A stretch of 64,000 nt of DNA from assembly GCA_021432605.1 (NCBI GenBank), contig MU271150.1:1240001-1304000 (forward strand), written 5' to 3'. Positions 32,760 to 42,735 of this stretch are shown here, one piece after another (within the stretch, counting starts at the first letter, position 1; the number at the start of each line of letters is the position of its first letter). A program made the position numbers and the translations under genes. The DNA comes from Coniochaeta sp. PMI_546. Lineage: Eukaryota; Ascomycota; Sordariomycetes; Coniochaetales; Coniochaetaceae. The notes under the pieces are model-generated. The model searched no databases, was not told the DNA's origin, and saw only the letters and a list, made by a program, of their open reading frames with translations.

Positions 32760-33722
32760 AATGATCTTCGGCACAAGTGACGGTGCTGGTTGCAAACTGG
32801 TAAAAGTAAGAATCTAGGGAAAAGAGGCAGAGGCGGGACAGTGTTCGCAACAGATTATGTTGGCGCGATATTCACGGCAGGGGTCTCATTCAAAGCCAGA
32901 ACATCAGGCATCGGCAGAACCTCGAAGCATTCTCCTTTCTCATGATATTCACGACTCATTGCCCGATCTAGATTCCAGCAGACACTTTAATTCCGCAACA
33001 GCCATTTCCATTTGAACGCTGACAGACATATGAGACAATAGCTCGCCCCGGTGGTAGTCTAGACACTATATATAAACAAGATCAATAATCGTCAGACTAG
33101 TACTTGGGTAGGTAATCACTGGGGAATCCTAATACTGTACGTTTCATGTTTTGCCCAGTATGCTCATCGGTAGGTGGTTTTCTAAGTCTACTAGATCCAG
33201 TCCGTCACTCCATCGAAATCACTCTGGCTCGATCAGATGCGTAAGGACATTCACCTCGTCATTCGTCTTAGCTTGACGAGAGAAGCCATTCTTTGCCTCT
33301 ATATCTACTGACCTGACAAATAAGAGCATATTAGGAAAAACTGAGAAAGATGACCATTCTCCCGGAGCGTAGTCATATGAGCGACTGTCCGCGATAATAA
33401 GCTGGCACATGATGATATGGCCCTTTTCCAACAACCAAAGTAGCAAAAAGAGTACCGAAAAAGAGTAATCACATCCAATCGATTCGCTCTCAAGCTAGTC
33501 CATTTTACGATGATTAGAAAGAACATCGTCACAGAAGAAAATGCAACCCTAAAAACGAAAGCATTGGACAAGTGACTGGCCTTCAGCTCAGTTAAGCCGA
33601 TGGCCACACATCGGGGAGTCTTGTCTGTGGTGCTTGGAACAGACAAGAATATCGGTACTACAACACCGCATAATGGAAGGGTGCAGGAGCAAAAAGACTT
33701 GACGGTTGTAGACGATCATATG
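32760..33722. other. Intergenic, no supported gene
   Basis: About 960 AT-rich bases. A TATATATA run near 33066-33073 could serve the APH-like gene, roughly 300 bp upstream of its ATG. Frames here are motif-free. Confidence 0.45.
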
Positions 33723-33809
33723 TGCCCGCTACCAGAATTGAACTGGCGACCTCATCATTCCCGTGAAAGGGACTACTAGTGATGCGCTCTACCACTGAGC
33801 TAAGCGGGC
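33723..33809 (-). tRNA. tRNA-Thr (anticodon AGT) with an intron of about 15 nt
   Basis: On the minus strand from 33809: acceptor GCCCGCT pairs with AGCGGGC, D arm GCTCAGTGGTAGAGC, anticodon stem CATCA/TGATG, and T arm GCCAG-TTCAATT-CTGGT. The loop reads CTAGTA and then a short intron with a CCC/GGG stem, giving anticodon AGT (read as IGU). Discriminator A at 33723. Confidence 0.92.
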
Positions 33810-34074
33810 GACGATGGATATGGAAAGCTGGTGCTTCCTTGGCGTTGGTGGTTGTGGGGGTGCAATATCAAGGGAGCGGTGAGAAGGGACATGGGAGCTG
33901 ACTCGCCGCAGCGGGTCCAGGAGCTCAAGATATCCTCTTGGACATGGAACTGCCTGAATCGGCCTGTGTTGTGACCACGAACAGATAAACGGCGCTGCCC
34001 GTGATAAAAAAGACATATGTATCTTGACCATCTAATTCATTCCTACTGAGGCCAGCACTTCCTACCCGTCCCAT

Positions 34075-37000
34075 TCACTCCTTGTTAACATGCTTCCTGT
34101 GCCTACCAAACTCTCGACCCTTGTCCATCCTCTTCTTCTCTGCTCCCCGTCTTCTAGCTTTCCGGTCGTCCGGATCAGCTTCGTTATCGCCCAACGCGGC
34201 TTCCTCTTCGTCCGCACCATCCCTCCCTGTCTTCGGGCCCTTCTTTCCTACATTGTTGTCACCGTCCTCTGGCTCGAGGTCCTCAAACGTCTTCAGATCG
34301 GCCAAGAACCGACGCAGGCGCAGCCCGGTCTTTTGTCGGATCCAGAAATCCAGATTCTCGTCACACGCGGCAGAAACGGCCAGCTTCAGGCCTCTGAGGA
34401 CATCGCGGTCGTTGATATATCGGTCTTGGTGGTCGACAATTTCGTCTTCCACACTGACAGGCGAAATTTTGATGTCTCCTTTCTTCGTCTCAGCTGCCTT
34501 TTCCCTCTTTGCACCCGAGGAATCTTCTAGCTTCGCTGGAACGTGCTCCGAAGGAACTGGCCTGGGAGAGACGACGTCATTTTTGGAAGGTTGTTCAGCA
34601 TCGTCTGGTTTCCGTAGGCGTCTCATTGCCTTGGCGCGTTTGAGTTTGCTTTCCGGAAGGAGGGCATCTCTGGAGGGCGCCTTGTGTAGCTGGGGTTGAA
34701 TCTCATGAGCGACGGTGTCTGAGAGATCAGTTGCTTTGGCGACTATCTTTTGCCCTTGAGTCTGAGGTTCTTTTGGACACTGCTCATGGAGGCCGTCCTG
34801 TTTCACGGCTGCGTCGCGAGCTTTTCTCTTGCTACCCTCCGCGGTTCGGAGATCCTCAGACACTGACTGCTTCGGTTCCATGGCATCCAGTTTTCGGACA
34901 ACGTCGTCAAGGGCCTGCTCGAAAGATGACGGGGTTCCCATGGCATACTTCCAGGTCATAGGTAGCTCAGGAGTTGAATGACTGGGATGATGTGCTACAG
35001 CTGATCGAGTAGGTAAGATACTTTCCGCCTTGTCATCCAGCACTTTGCTCCTACTCTCACGATCTTGTACTGGGGGAGATCCGTGATAATGTGGGTGGCT
35101 AGCACTAAATACCAGTGCACACGTTGGCTGTTCGAAGACACTGCTCACAATCGCCGGTGGCGCTGAGAGGATGCTGTCCTTGCCTCGTTCTGGAATATTG
35201 CTACCTGCATATGCTTTAATTGTAGGAGGAGCATGATTGCCCGACTGGCCAGTAGTGAGCATCGGCACGTCTGCAGATTGTTGGAAAGGCGTGGTCAGCC
35301 GCTGCTTCGAAGCAGGCTTCCATAAAGGAGCGTGCCTATCCCTGACATGTGAAGGAGTCTCCCTTCTGGGAGGAGCGGCGGCAGTGCTACCAGGAAGTCT
35401 GATACCGCTTGGTCTATGCGTGTGGCCTTGGGCGACGGCCGATCCCTGGATCGTAAGGGCCAATTTTGGAGAGATTGGTTTTGGAGGTACAGGTGGTGGT
35501 TCTGTCTCCGCCTGAGGAGGTTTACGCCATTGGACATCCTCTGGCAGCTCGGGAAGTTTGCCGGCTTTCTTCTTTTGCCGTCGAGTCGGCCTGGGCACGT
35601 GTACTGGCACGGGAGCAGACTGGCTAGTGCCTTCAAGGACCCTCTTTTCTCTCTGTCCAGACCTTCCAGGAAGTTTGGAAGCGTCAAGGGGGACCGGCTT
35701 ACTGGGTGAGCTTGGCTCAGCAGGCCGGTGTGCCGGTGGCGACTTCTCTCCAAAGATCACTTCTGTGGAAACAGCTGGCTCTCCTCCAGTGACTTGCTGA
35801 CCTTTCCTGTGAAACCACCGCGACGTCGTCTTTTCTCGTGATGTTTTCTTCTCGCGTTTCAGTTCCGGTAGCTCTTCTATCAAAGCAAGGGCAACGGGGT
35901 CAAGGTCGTCAAAGTGTATCATGGTTTCGCCGCTTGAAGGCGAATTACTGTCTAACGAGACTTTATCCCGAGGACTTCCATCGACTTGCGCGTAGTTCAC
36001 TCCAGGCGGGACATGGTTGCTCGATTCCAACACACTCGATGGGATCTGCTTTTCCTTTCTCTTCGGCGATCTCTGATCAGCGGAGGTAACGGCAAGGCCA
36101 GCAGCTAGAAACTGGTCGCGATACGGCAGTAGTTCATCTACAGTGTTTAGTGATAACGGTGTAGGGCTAATTGTCGGAGAAAAGTTGGCTCTTTTGCCTG
36201 GAGCACTTGTGACCTCGGCGTATCTTTCAAGCTCCTTCGTGAAGCACTTGAAGGCCTTCTTCTGACTTGACGTCCGGGAAGGCGGCTGAAAATGGCTGTG
36301 AGACGGACGAGAGCTCTCTTTAGATACCACTGTTGGAGCAGATTCCTTCGGTGCCGGAGGGCGAGGGCCGTGAGCCGTTGACAATAAATGGTGAGGTGCT
36401 GCCAACGAAGAAAGACGGTTTTGCTGGGAGAGACTCCTCCGAATAGACTCCTAGACTTCGGGATCGGCAATGCCACAGCGTTTCGAGTTGGGCGTTGGCT
36501 CTCGTTCTTTGTAATATGCTACCGGTGTCCGAACTACTGACAGCAGCTTTTCTTGCCGCTTGTCGCGGGCCGGCCGTCTAGCGGTTCTCTTGGGCTGACC
36601 CGGATGTCGGGATGTCCTCAGATGTTGGCCATTCGTAGTATGTATTGCCGGGAATCCAACGGCTTGTCCAAGGGGTCTGGACTGGCTATTGTAGGGTCCA
36701 AAAGGCCGTCGAGTAGCTGGTTTGGCATTTGATGGCGCTGACATAGGCGGCTGTCGCATGTTACCCCAATATGGATGTTCCTTTGTCTCATCGAACGAGT
36801 CATCGCAGCAGCCGTCATCTTGTCGCAAATGGTAAGGCGTATGATTGCGCAGTGTTCGTCGCGGATACCCGACTTGTTGCGAAGGACGGTGGTCTTCCAC
36901 CCATCGGAGCGGAGGCGGATAGGCACCCGGCTGTTGTGGCACGTCGAGGGGTTCAGGGGAGGGTCGTCTGATCCAAGGAGGATCCGGCCGGATGGGTCGG

Positions 37001-37164
37001 CTATGTGCAGGGTCCTTCTCTGCAGACCGTTGCTGCCTCTGAACAAACGCGACAGGCTGCTGATGCGAGAACGAAACTCTCACTTTGCTCCCGCGCTTTC
37101 GACGAATAAGAGAGCGCTGAGCACGGCGTAGCTTCTCGAGGGATATACTGAGTGGTTTCCGCAT
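34075..37164 (-). CDS. Long disordered fungal protein of unknown function, frame interrupted by one TAG
   Basis: From the ATG at 37164 the frame is open to a TAG at 36453-36451, then continues in the same frame to the TGA at 34075. The lower part has no early ATG, so both belong together. An in-phase intron of 72 nt (36522-36451, donor GTAGCA, acceptor TCTAG) would remove the TAG and give 1005 aa, but its donor is weak. The protein is rich in Pro, Ser, Arg and Lys, with basic and low-complexity tracts, and looks largely disordered. The one ordered-looking segment is near the C-terminus (RDVLRGLKLAVSAA, DFWIRQKTGLRLRRFL), followed by a very basic tail (RKARRRGAEKKRMD). A nuclear location is plausible. 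No family recognised. Confidence 0.65.
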
Positions 37165-37527
37165 CACCTCCTCGGCAGCACGGGTCGATAAGCTAGGTTG
37201 AACATCTCGAGGCCGAGGTTTCTGCGGAGGTGACCGGCCATACCGACTTCCTTTCTAAGATAAGTTGAATGGCATCGTCCATTTCCAAAAGGACCAAAAA
37301 AGGGGGAAGTTCTGCTTGGAAGAACTAGGTATGTTGTTGTCGAAGATAGAATTGGTCTGCGTCCCCCAAGACGCGGCGGGATGCACTCATAGCTCGATCC
37401 ACAGGCCGACAGCCAACAGAAGGAGCTGAACCGGGGCGGGCCTTCCACATCTTAACATCACGTCTTGCTATTCAAGGCATGATGTATGAACCTGCCATGT
37501 ATGATTGTCACACAGAGACAGAGCAGA
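37165..37527. other. Short gap between two minus-strand genes
   Basis: About 360 bases between the SDHAF1 stop and the ATG of the disordered protein. It should hold a 3' end and a promoter. The in-frame sequence just before 37164 is open, so an upstream exon of the long gene is possible. Confidence 0.4.
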
Positions 37528-37822
37528 TCACCTGATGTCCTTGATGCCAGGCGACGAATAGACCTCCAGTTGTCGTTTCCCTTTGCGTACCAAGAATTCG
37601 ACAGCTGCAAAGTCTTTCTTATTGATGTGAATATTCTTCTCAAACTCTGTCCTGGCGAAATGTTCGAAGTGAGACCGGGTTTCCTACATTCGTGCCATGT
37701 GTTAATAAACGCCAGGACGCTCTTAGACAGCGCAAACATCCTACCTTGGGCTTCTTGCGGCTCGCTCGGAGGCACGAACGGTAGAGGGACAAGACCTCTC
37801 TCTGCAGACCAGACAGACGCAT
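37528..37822 (-). CDS. Succinate dehydrogenase assembly factor 1 (SDHAF1/Sdh6), LYR protein
   Basis: Two small exons (37822-37745, 37683-37528; donor GTAGGA, acceptor TGTAG) encode 77 aa. SDHAF1 works in the mitochondrial matrix, where its LYR motif helps deliver iron-sulphur clusters to the SdhB subunit of complex II. The protein begins MRLSGLQREVLSLYRSCLRA, with Leu-Tyr-Arg at 13-15. Exon 2 supplies TRSHFEHFARTEF and KDFAAVEFLVRKGKRQLE, and the end GIKDIR. These and the length match fungal SDHAF1 closely. The intron falls right after RKKPK. It is divergent from the FAH-fold gene at 38265. Confidence 0.9.
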
Positions 37823-38264
37823 GCTGGACCAAGCTTTAACCTCCAAGCCTCACAATTTGACACCAAAGAAGTTGCGATGCCGAAAATGGAAGATGCGAAA
37901 ACAAAACAGCTTCAAGAAAATTTGGTATGGAAAGCTCCGGCACGGATAATAAAATGGTGACGGAATCATTCCGGGGCCTCGGTATATCGCAGTCCGGCAT
38001 CGCCCAATTGACAGGGGTAGCTTTCATCGAACAAACACGACATCTGGAGGCCCCCGCACGGCTCATGAATTAAGTCCGGTCTCAGGGCTCCAGGACATCG
38101 GCGAAGGCTCCGTGACAAATAAATAGATACCTACACTAATCGTCACAACTCCGGTGCCGCTTTTCTAAGATATATACATAATCTACCTGTATCATCATCT
38201 TCTGGCTGTTGTCGAGTCACTCCAATTGGCTCGCCCTTAACTAATCAACAAAAGTGAGCTCACA
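37823..38264. promoter_or_regulatory. Shared divergent promoter region (sdhaf1 / FAH-fold gene)
   Basis: 442 bases separate the two start codons. It must contain both promoters, so co-regulation is possible. A TATATACATA stretch near 38170-38180 lies about 90 bp before the plus-strand ATG. No specific operator is recognised. Confidence 0.5.
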
Positions 38265-39321
38265 ATGCCTGCCTTCTCAGTGAGTGCATCTGCCGATTCC
38301 GTCATCGCTCATTCGCGGGGTTGCGCTGGCTAACCGTCATGACAGCGCCTCGTTCGCTTCCTCGCCAGAGATGGCCGTACTTATTACGGCGATGCGATAC
38401 TCCCCAGAGGTGTCACCGATGTCATCAAGGCGAAGCAGGCCCGTGTGATCAAGGGAGACATCTTCGGCAAGTATGACGTGACAGACGAGGTGGCCGAGAT
38501 CAGGCACCTCCTGGCTCCTCTCGCCCCTGAGGATGTCAAGACCGTAAGGTGTCTCGGCCTGAACTATGCTCTGCACGCGAAAGAGGTGCGCATTCGCACG
38601 TCTCACTCCTATTTGGTAGTCCCTCGCTGACGTGCGTCTTATCAGTCCAACCTCCCCATTCCCAATTACCCTGTCCTCTTCTACAAGCCCATAACCTCCC
38701 TAGCCGGTCCAACTGACCCCATCCCCATCCACCCAATCGCGCAAGACGGCACTTTAGACTACGAGTGCGAGCTCGTCGCCGTGATTGGCAAGACGTGCCG
38801 CGACGTGCCTGAGTCCAAGGCGCTCGACTACGTCCTCGGCTACGCGATCGGCAACGACGTCTCCCACCGCGACTGGCAGCTCAAGCGTGGCGGTGGCCAG
38901 TGGTCGCTCGGCAAGGGCCACGACGGCTGGGCGCCCTTTGGCCCGGCCATCGTCAGCAGCGATCTGATCAAGGACCCTCAGACGCTACGGATATCGACCA
39001 AGCTGAACGGCAAGGTTGTGCAGGATAGCAACACGGCAGATATGATCTTCAGTGTCAAGAAGACGATCGCGTTCTTGAGCCAGGGCACTACGCTGCTACC
39101 TGGTGATATCATCTTTACCGGAACGTGAGTTATCCCTCTCCTGGCTGGAAGCTTGGGGCAAGCTGATGCTGATTGTGTGTGCTAGTCCCTCCGGAGTTGG
39201 CATGGGTCGGAAACCGCAGTTGTGGATGAAGGACGGCGATGTGGTCGAGGTTGAGCTTGAGAAGGTCGGAACCTGCAACAACAGGATCGAGTATACCAAG
39301 AAGGAGACAGCCAAGCTGTGA
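38265..39321 (+). CDS. Fumarylacetoacetase-fold hydrolase/decarboxylase (FAHD1/FAHD2-like)
   Basis: Four exons (38265-38279, 38346-38585, 38646-39124, 39186-39321) join in phase to 289 aa; the first exon encodes only five residues (MPAFS). FAH-superfamily enzymes bind Mg or Mn and act on oxaloacetate, acylpyruvates or related keto acids. Metal-binding and active-site marks are LDYECELVAVIGK (two Glu ligands), GYAIGNDVSHRDWQ (Asp ligand), and GDIIFTGT with PSGVGMG near the C-terminus. The N-terminal cap domain (RLVRFLARDGRTYYG) is typical of fungal members. There is no strong targeting peptide, so cytosol or mitochondrion is open. Oxaloacetate decarboxylase or tautomerase activity is known for animal FAHD1/FAHD2; here it is inference. 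Confidence 0.9.
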
Positions 39322-40516
39322 GCGTATTATTGGGTGTCGACGTATATGAGGCGAACATCTATCGTGGCGTGTTGAACATACTGTTGTCGCCCTGTGCCAG
39401 GGTGAGGAGGTGTCTCTGTCCTCAGGCAGGACTCATCGCATAAGAGCAATTAGTCCATTCTCCGTTCTTTGGTGACGGAAGTCTGTATAAACTTTCCGGT
39501 ACCGTAACGGTGGAAGCGCAGTTGGTGTCCGCTATGCGCAGTATGTCGGGTTGCTCCGTAAGCCTTCAGGTACCGCTAAAGTTGGGCCAATGAACAGCCC
39601 GTATCTTATCTTTCAGAAACCTCTATGCTGGGAACCTTGTTTGATACGTCATTGAGCTGACAACTAAGGTACGGCGACGATATCGGAGTGTACCTGATTT
39701 CTCCTGGCTGTCGACGTTATGGCGAGCAGGGCGTTTCTTCCGCTGGAAGAGAACATGGACGTACAAGGTCAAAGACAGATTGTGCGACCATGGAGCTGTG
39801 CGCTGTAAAGGCAAGCGACATTGATACAAGGCAAATCATCCTCGCCAAACTCTCCATTCCACGATATGGAGCTGTACGTTAGCTGTTCTCCATGTCACTT
39901 GTAGAATGCCCCCAATACGGTGGTGCAACTTTTTCGAGGTGCCAACGGCGCGGAGGATGGCGGTACGTAATGTGGTTTGGTGTGTTTTGATGGAAGCCAG
40001 TGAGAGCTAAGATGGCTCAGCGGGAGATCCCCGTTCCCCAGGCCACATGCACCCGCATGACAGGCTGCGTTTCTTGGCGCCCAGTGATATATCCCGCACT
40101 TGTTAGGTGCGCTGCTAGGGGTTACGACGCGGAAAGCTAACCGAGTCGGTACACGCTGCAAGATACGCATTGCGCAGAGACAAGGCAACTGTCTGATGTG
40201 AAGTAACACCAAGAAATATGTTGATTCCGCAATCTTCTATTTACGCCTTGCGGGCTGTACCTTGGCCGTTGCGTGCTGTGGCTTGACCACCTTCGTATAA
40301 AGAGAGTGGTATCCGCATCCATCCTCAGCCTCCGTCGGAATCTCCTGATCCTCACTTCCACTTACACCGCATATTGCTCCACTACCTGTCACTCCTGTCA
40401 GGCCCGTAGTCAGAACACTAATACTCCTTCTCGCATAATCGCCCCCATATCAACAGGTACACATCCCTCACGAATGTCACGTCAAGAGTTCGAAGCTTTC
40501 TCTAACATACCCCAAA
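39322..40516. other. Intergenic region and promoter of the Par32-like gene
   Basis: About 1.2 kb. No gene supported. A TATAAAG box is at 40296-40302. Confidence 0.5.
40296..40302 (+). promoter_or_regulatory. TATA box of the Par32-like gene
   Basis: TATAAAG, about 215 bp upstream of the ATG at 40517. A TATA-type promoter fits a stress- or nutrient-regulated gene. Confidence 0.45.
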
Positions 40517-41352
40517 ATGACAGACGCAATGGTAGGCTCCAGACCTGCAACCCCCGAGGTCTCTCACGGCCGCGGTGGCGCCGGCAACATCGCTGCCGAC
40601 GACACACCCTATGTCGATGGTGAAGTTGTCCGAGCTGGGCCCGAGGGCAGTCACGCCGACGGCGCATTCAGCACTGGTCGTGGAGGTAAGCAGTTCAATT
40701 TCGTTATTCCGAGGGTCTTACTTCGATGGATATGATGGGCTTGGCGCTCTAGCTTCTGCTTCCGACCACCTGCGAATTCCTCGATATCTGAGACTATCGC
40801 CATATCCTGCCAAATTCCATTCCAAGCAAATGTCAGGACCCCGGCGCAAATGTTCAGAATATCCTTATCGCAAACGTTATTTCGCGACGATGGCCTGATA
40901 AGTGTGGTTCCCCAACCCGCTATGCACGCCAAGACGAGCTACGATAAGGTTGCTGTCCCGATTCGGGCAGCTTAATCGAGGCGAGCCAGGGAGACGGCAA
41001 CAGCGGCATCATTGGTTGCGCAACCAGAGGACGGACTTTCAGACTTGGATCCTGTCAAAGAAACAGATTGGTTGTCAAAGATTCTGACATTTGAATTTCC
41101 ATAGGCGCTGCCAATATCGGCGACCCGGGCCGAGCATCGACCTCCCGAAAGGACCAGGACATCATCCCGGAGGCGGCCGTGCGCCCAAGCTCCGAGAACA
41201 CCGACTACCATACCGGCCGCGGCGGAGCCGGCAACGAGCACCTGGCTCCGGGCAAGGAGCACGCCACGCGAGTTGCCGACGGCGCTACGTCCCCCAAGGG
41301 ACTGGCCGACAAACTGAAGCACAAGCTCTTCGGGTCCTTCGGCAAGAAGTAA
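40517..41352 (+). CDS. Par32-like protein (DUF3602) with GRGGAGN repeats
   Basis: Exons 40517-40685 and 41105-41352 join to 138 aa. The protein is disordered and carries three copies of the DUF3602 motif: HGRGGAGNIA, TGRGG-AANIGD (split by the intron) and TGRGGAGNEHLA. It ends KLKHKLFGSFGKK, a basic amphipathic tail. In yeast, Par32/Amu1 is phosphorylated after TOR inhibition and blocks ammonium transporters Mep1 and Mep3; the same role here is inference. The intron (419 nt, GTAAGC donor, CCATAG acceptor) is by far the longest in the window. A second in-frame ATG lies five codons downstream (40529). Confidence 0.82.
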
Positions 41353-42735
41353 AGGAAGAGACGAGCATCCAAAGTTAGGGAGGTCGGCGGTCGTGATGCG
41401 GAGCGGTACACGGTGAGCGTGTCGGACGGTGTGATTGCCCTTCAACAAGTGCTCTGGTTTTTTGGACGATCGGATTATGCTATTCTTCATGTTTTGGTGG
41501 TTCTTTTGATGCATTCAATGATACCTGCAGTTAGCTGCGAGATAGCAATAGCAATCTAGGGAAGTTTTTCCAAGATCACGGGGCGTGAACAGCATCAGTG
41601 ACAGACAATTTACTCGTTCATGCCCTGGGGGACATGTCATCTTGGACGAAGAGATTTCGCCCAACATGAGAGCAAGATATCGCGATTCTATTGCGCCATG
41701 TTGCGTCGGCTGTATCCTGCGTAGGCAGACTCACCAGGTCATAAGCAGCCGATTTCTGTCTCTCCGGGTTGGTTTAACCCGAGTGGCAATGACTGCCGCG
41801 CCGTCCACTGACGATAAAGCCCAAGTCAATGTTTCTGCGACGGTGATAGTTGGACCTCTGTTGAGTCCCGGGGCTCATTGGTCTGCGTCTTAGCCCTTAC
41901 CGAAGGACCGCCCACCCAATCATGCCGTCCCATCTCGACAAAGAGACCTTGAACCTCTTCGCCTATTCGCCTGAGCAAAAAGCAAGGAACGACGGAGCTT
42001 GACGGTTCGACTGTGGTATCATGCAGGATGTCGAGACGGATGTCTTAATGCACTCCACACCTTCTTCAACCCCGCATCGAACAGCAAGAATAACCATGAT
42101 GAGTGCAGATAGATGGTGCCGCATAAATCCGCCTCTAGTGCTTTTAGTACCGTGCAAAGAGACGAGGGAAACCCGGATGGTCAAATCGAATCTCTGCTCA
42201 TGCCGAATTGTCCGTTCTCAAGTGATGGCTTGGAGTACACAAACCGGGCAGCAACAATGGCAATCACTACGCACACCGCTAGAAGAAGGGTCGCGCCCCC
42301 CGACTCTGTAGATCATCAAGCAGCTGGGATCTCGTGTGGGGACAGCCTGGTAGCAATGGCAGCGATTCATTTGTCTTTCAAGCAGCAGCGCTACGGGTCG
42401 CATATACCGGCTGACCCTTGGTTGCAATCTCCTTGCTCATCCTTCCAGGTCTATACATAATAAGGTTCTAGTCTAATCACTTGATAAGGTATATAGAACA
42501 CCTTCCGCTGTCCGACTCGCTCAATCCGCCAGCAACTTCTCCTTTCTTTTGCTCTCGTCATCCGCGATCATGAGCCTATAACATCGGCTAGCGCAGTTGC
42601 TGTGAACCTAACTTTAGCGGACAGCAGCTGGGTGAGACCCTGTGGCCAGTGCGCCAAACTTTCGAACCAGTGACCTGTGACCTGGATCCCGCCAGGCTGA
42701 CGTGACGCAATAAAAGGCTCCAGTGCCTCCGTACA
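41353..42735. other. Intergenic, no supported gene
   Basis: About 1.4 kb upstream of atg22. Frames at 42021-42460 overlap in several phases and show no motif or bias. Confidence 0.45.

Noticed and set aside
42641-42690. TTCGAA-containing segment resembling a tRNA T loop
   Set aside because: The flanking bases cannot form a five-pair T stem and there is no matching acceptor or anticodon arm.
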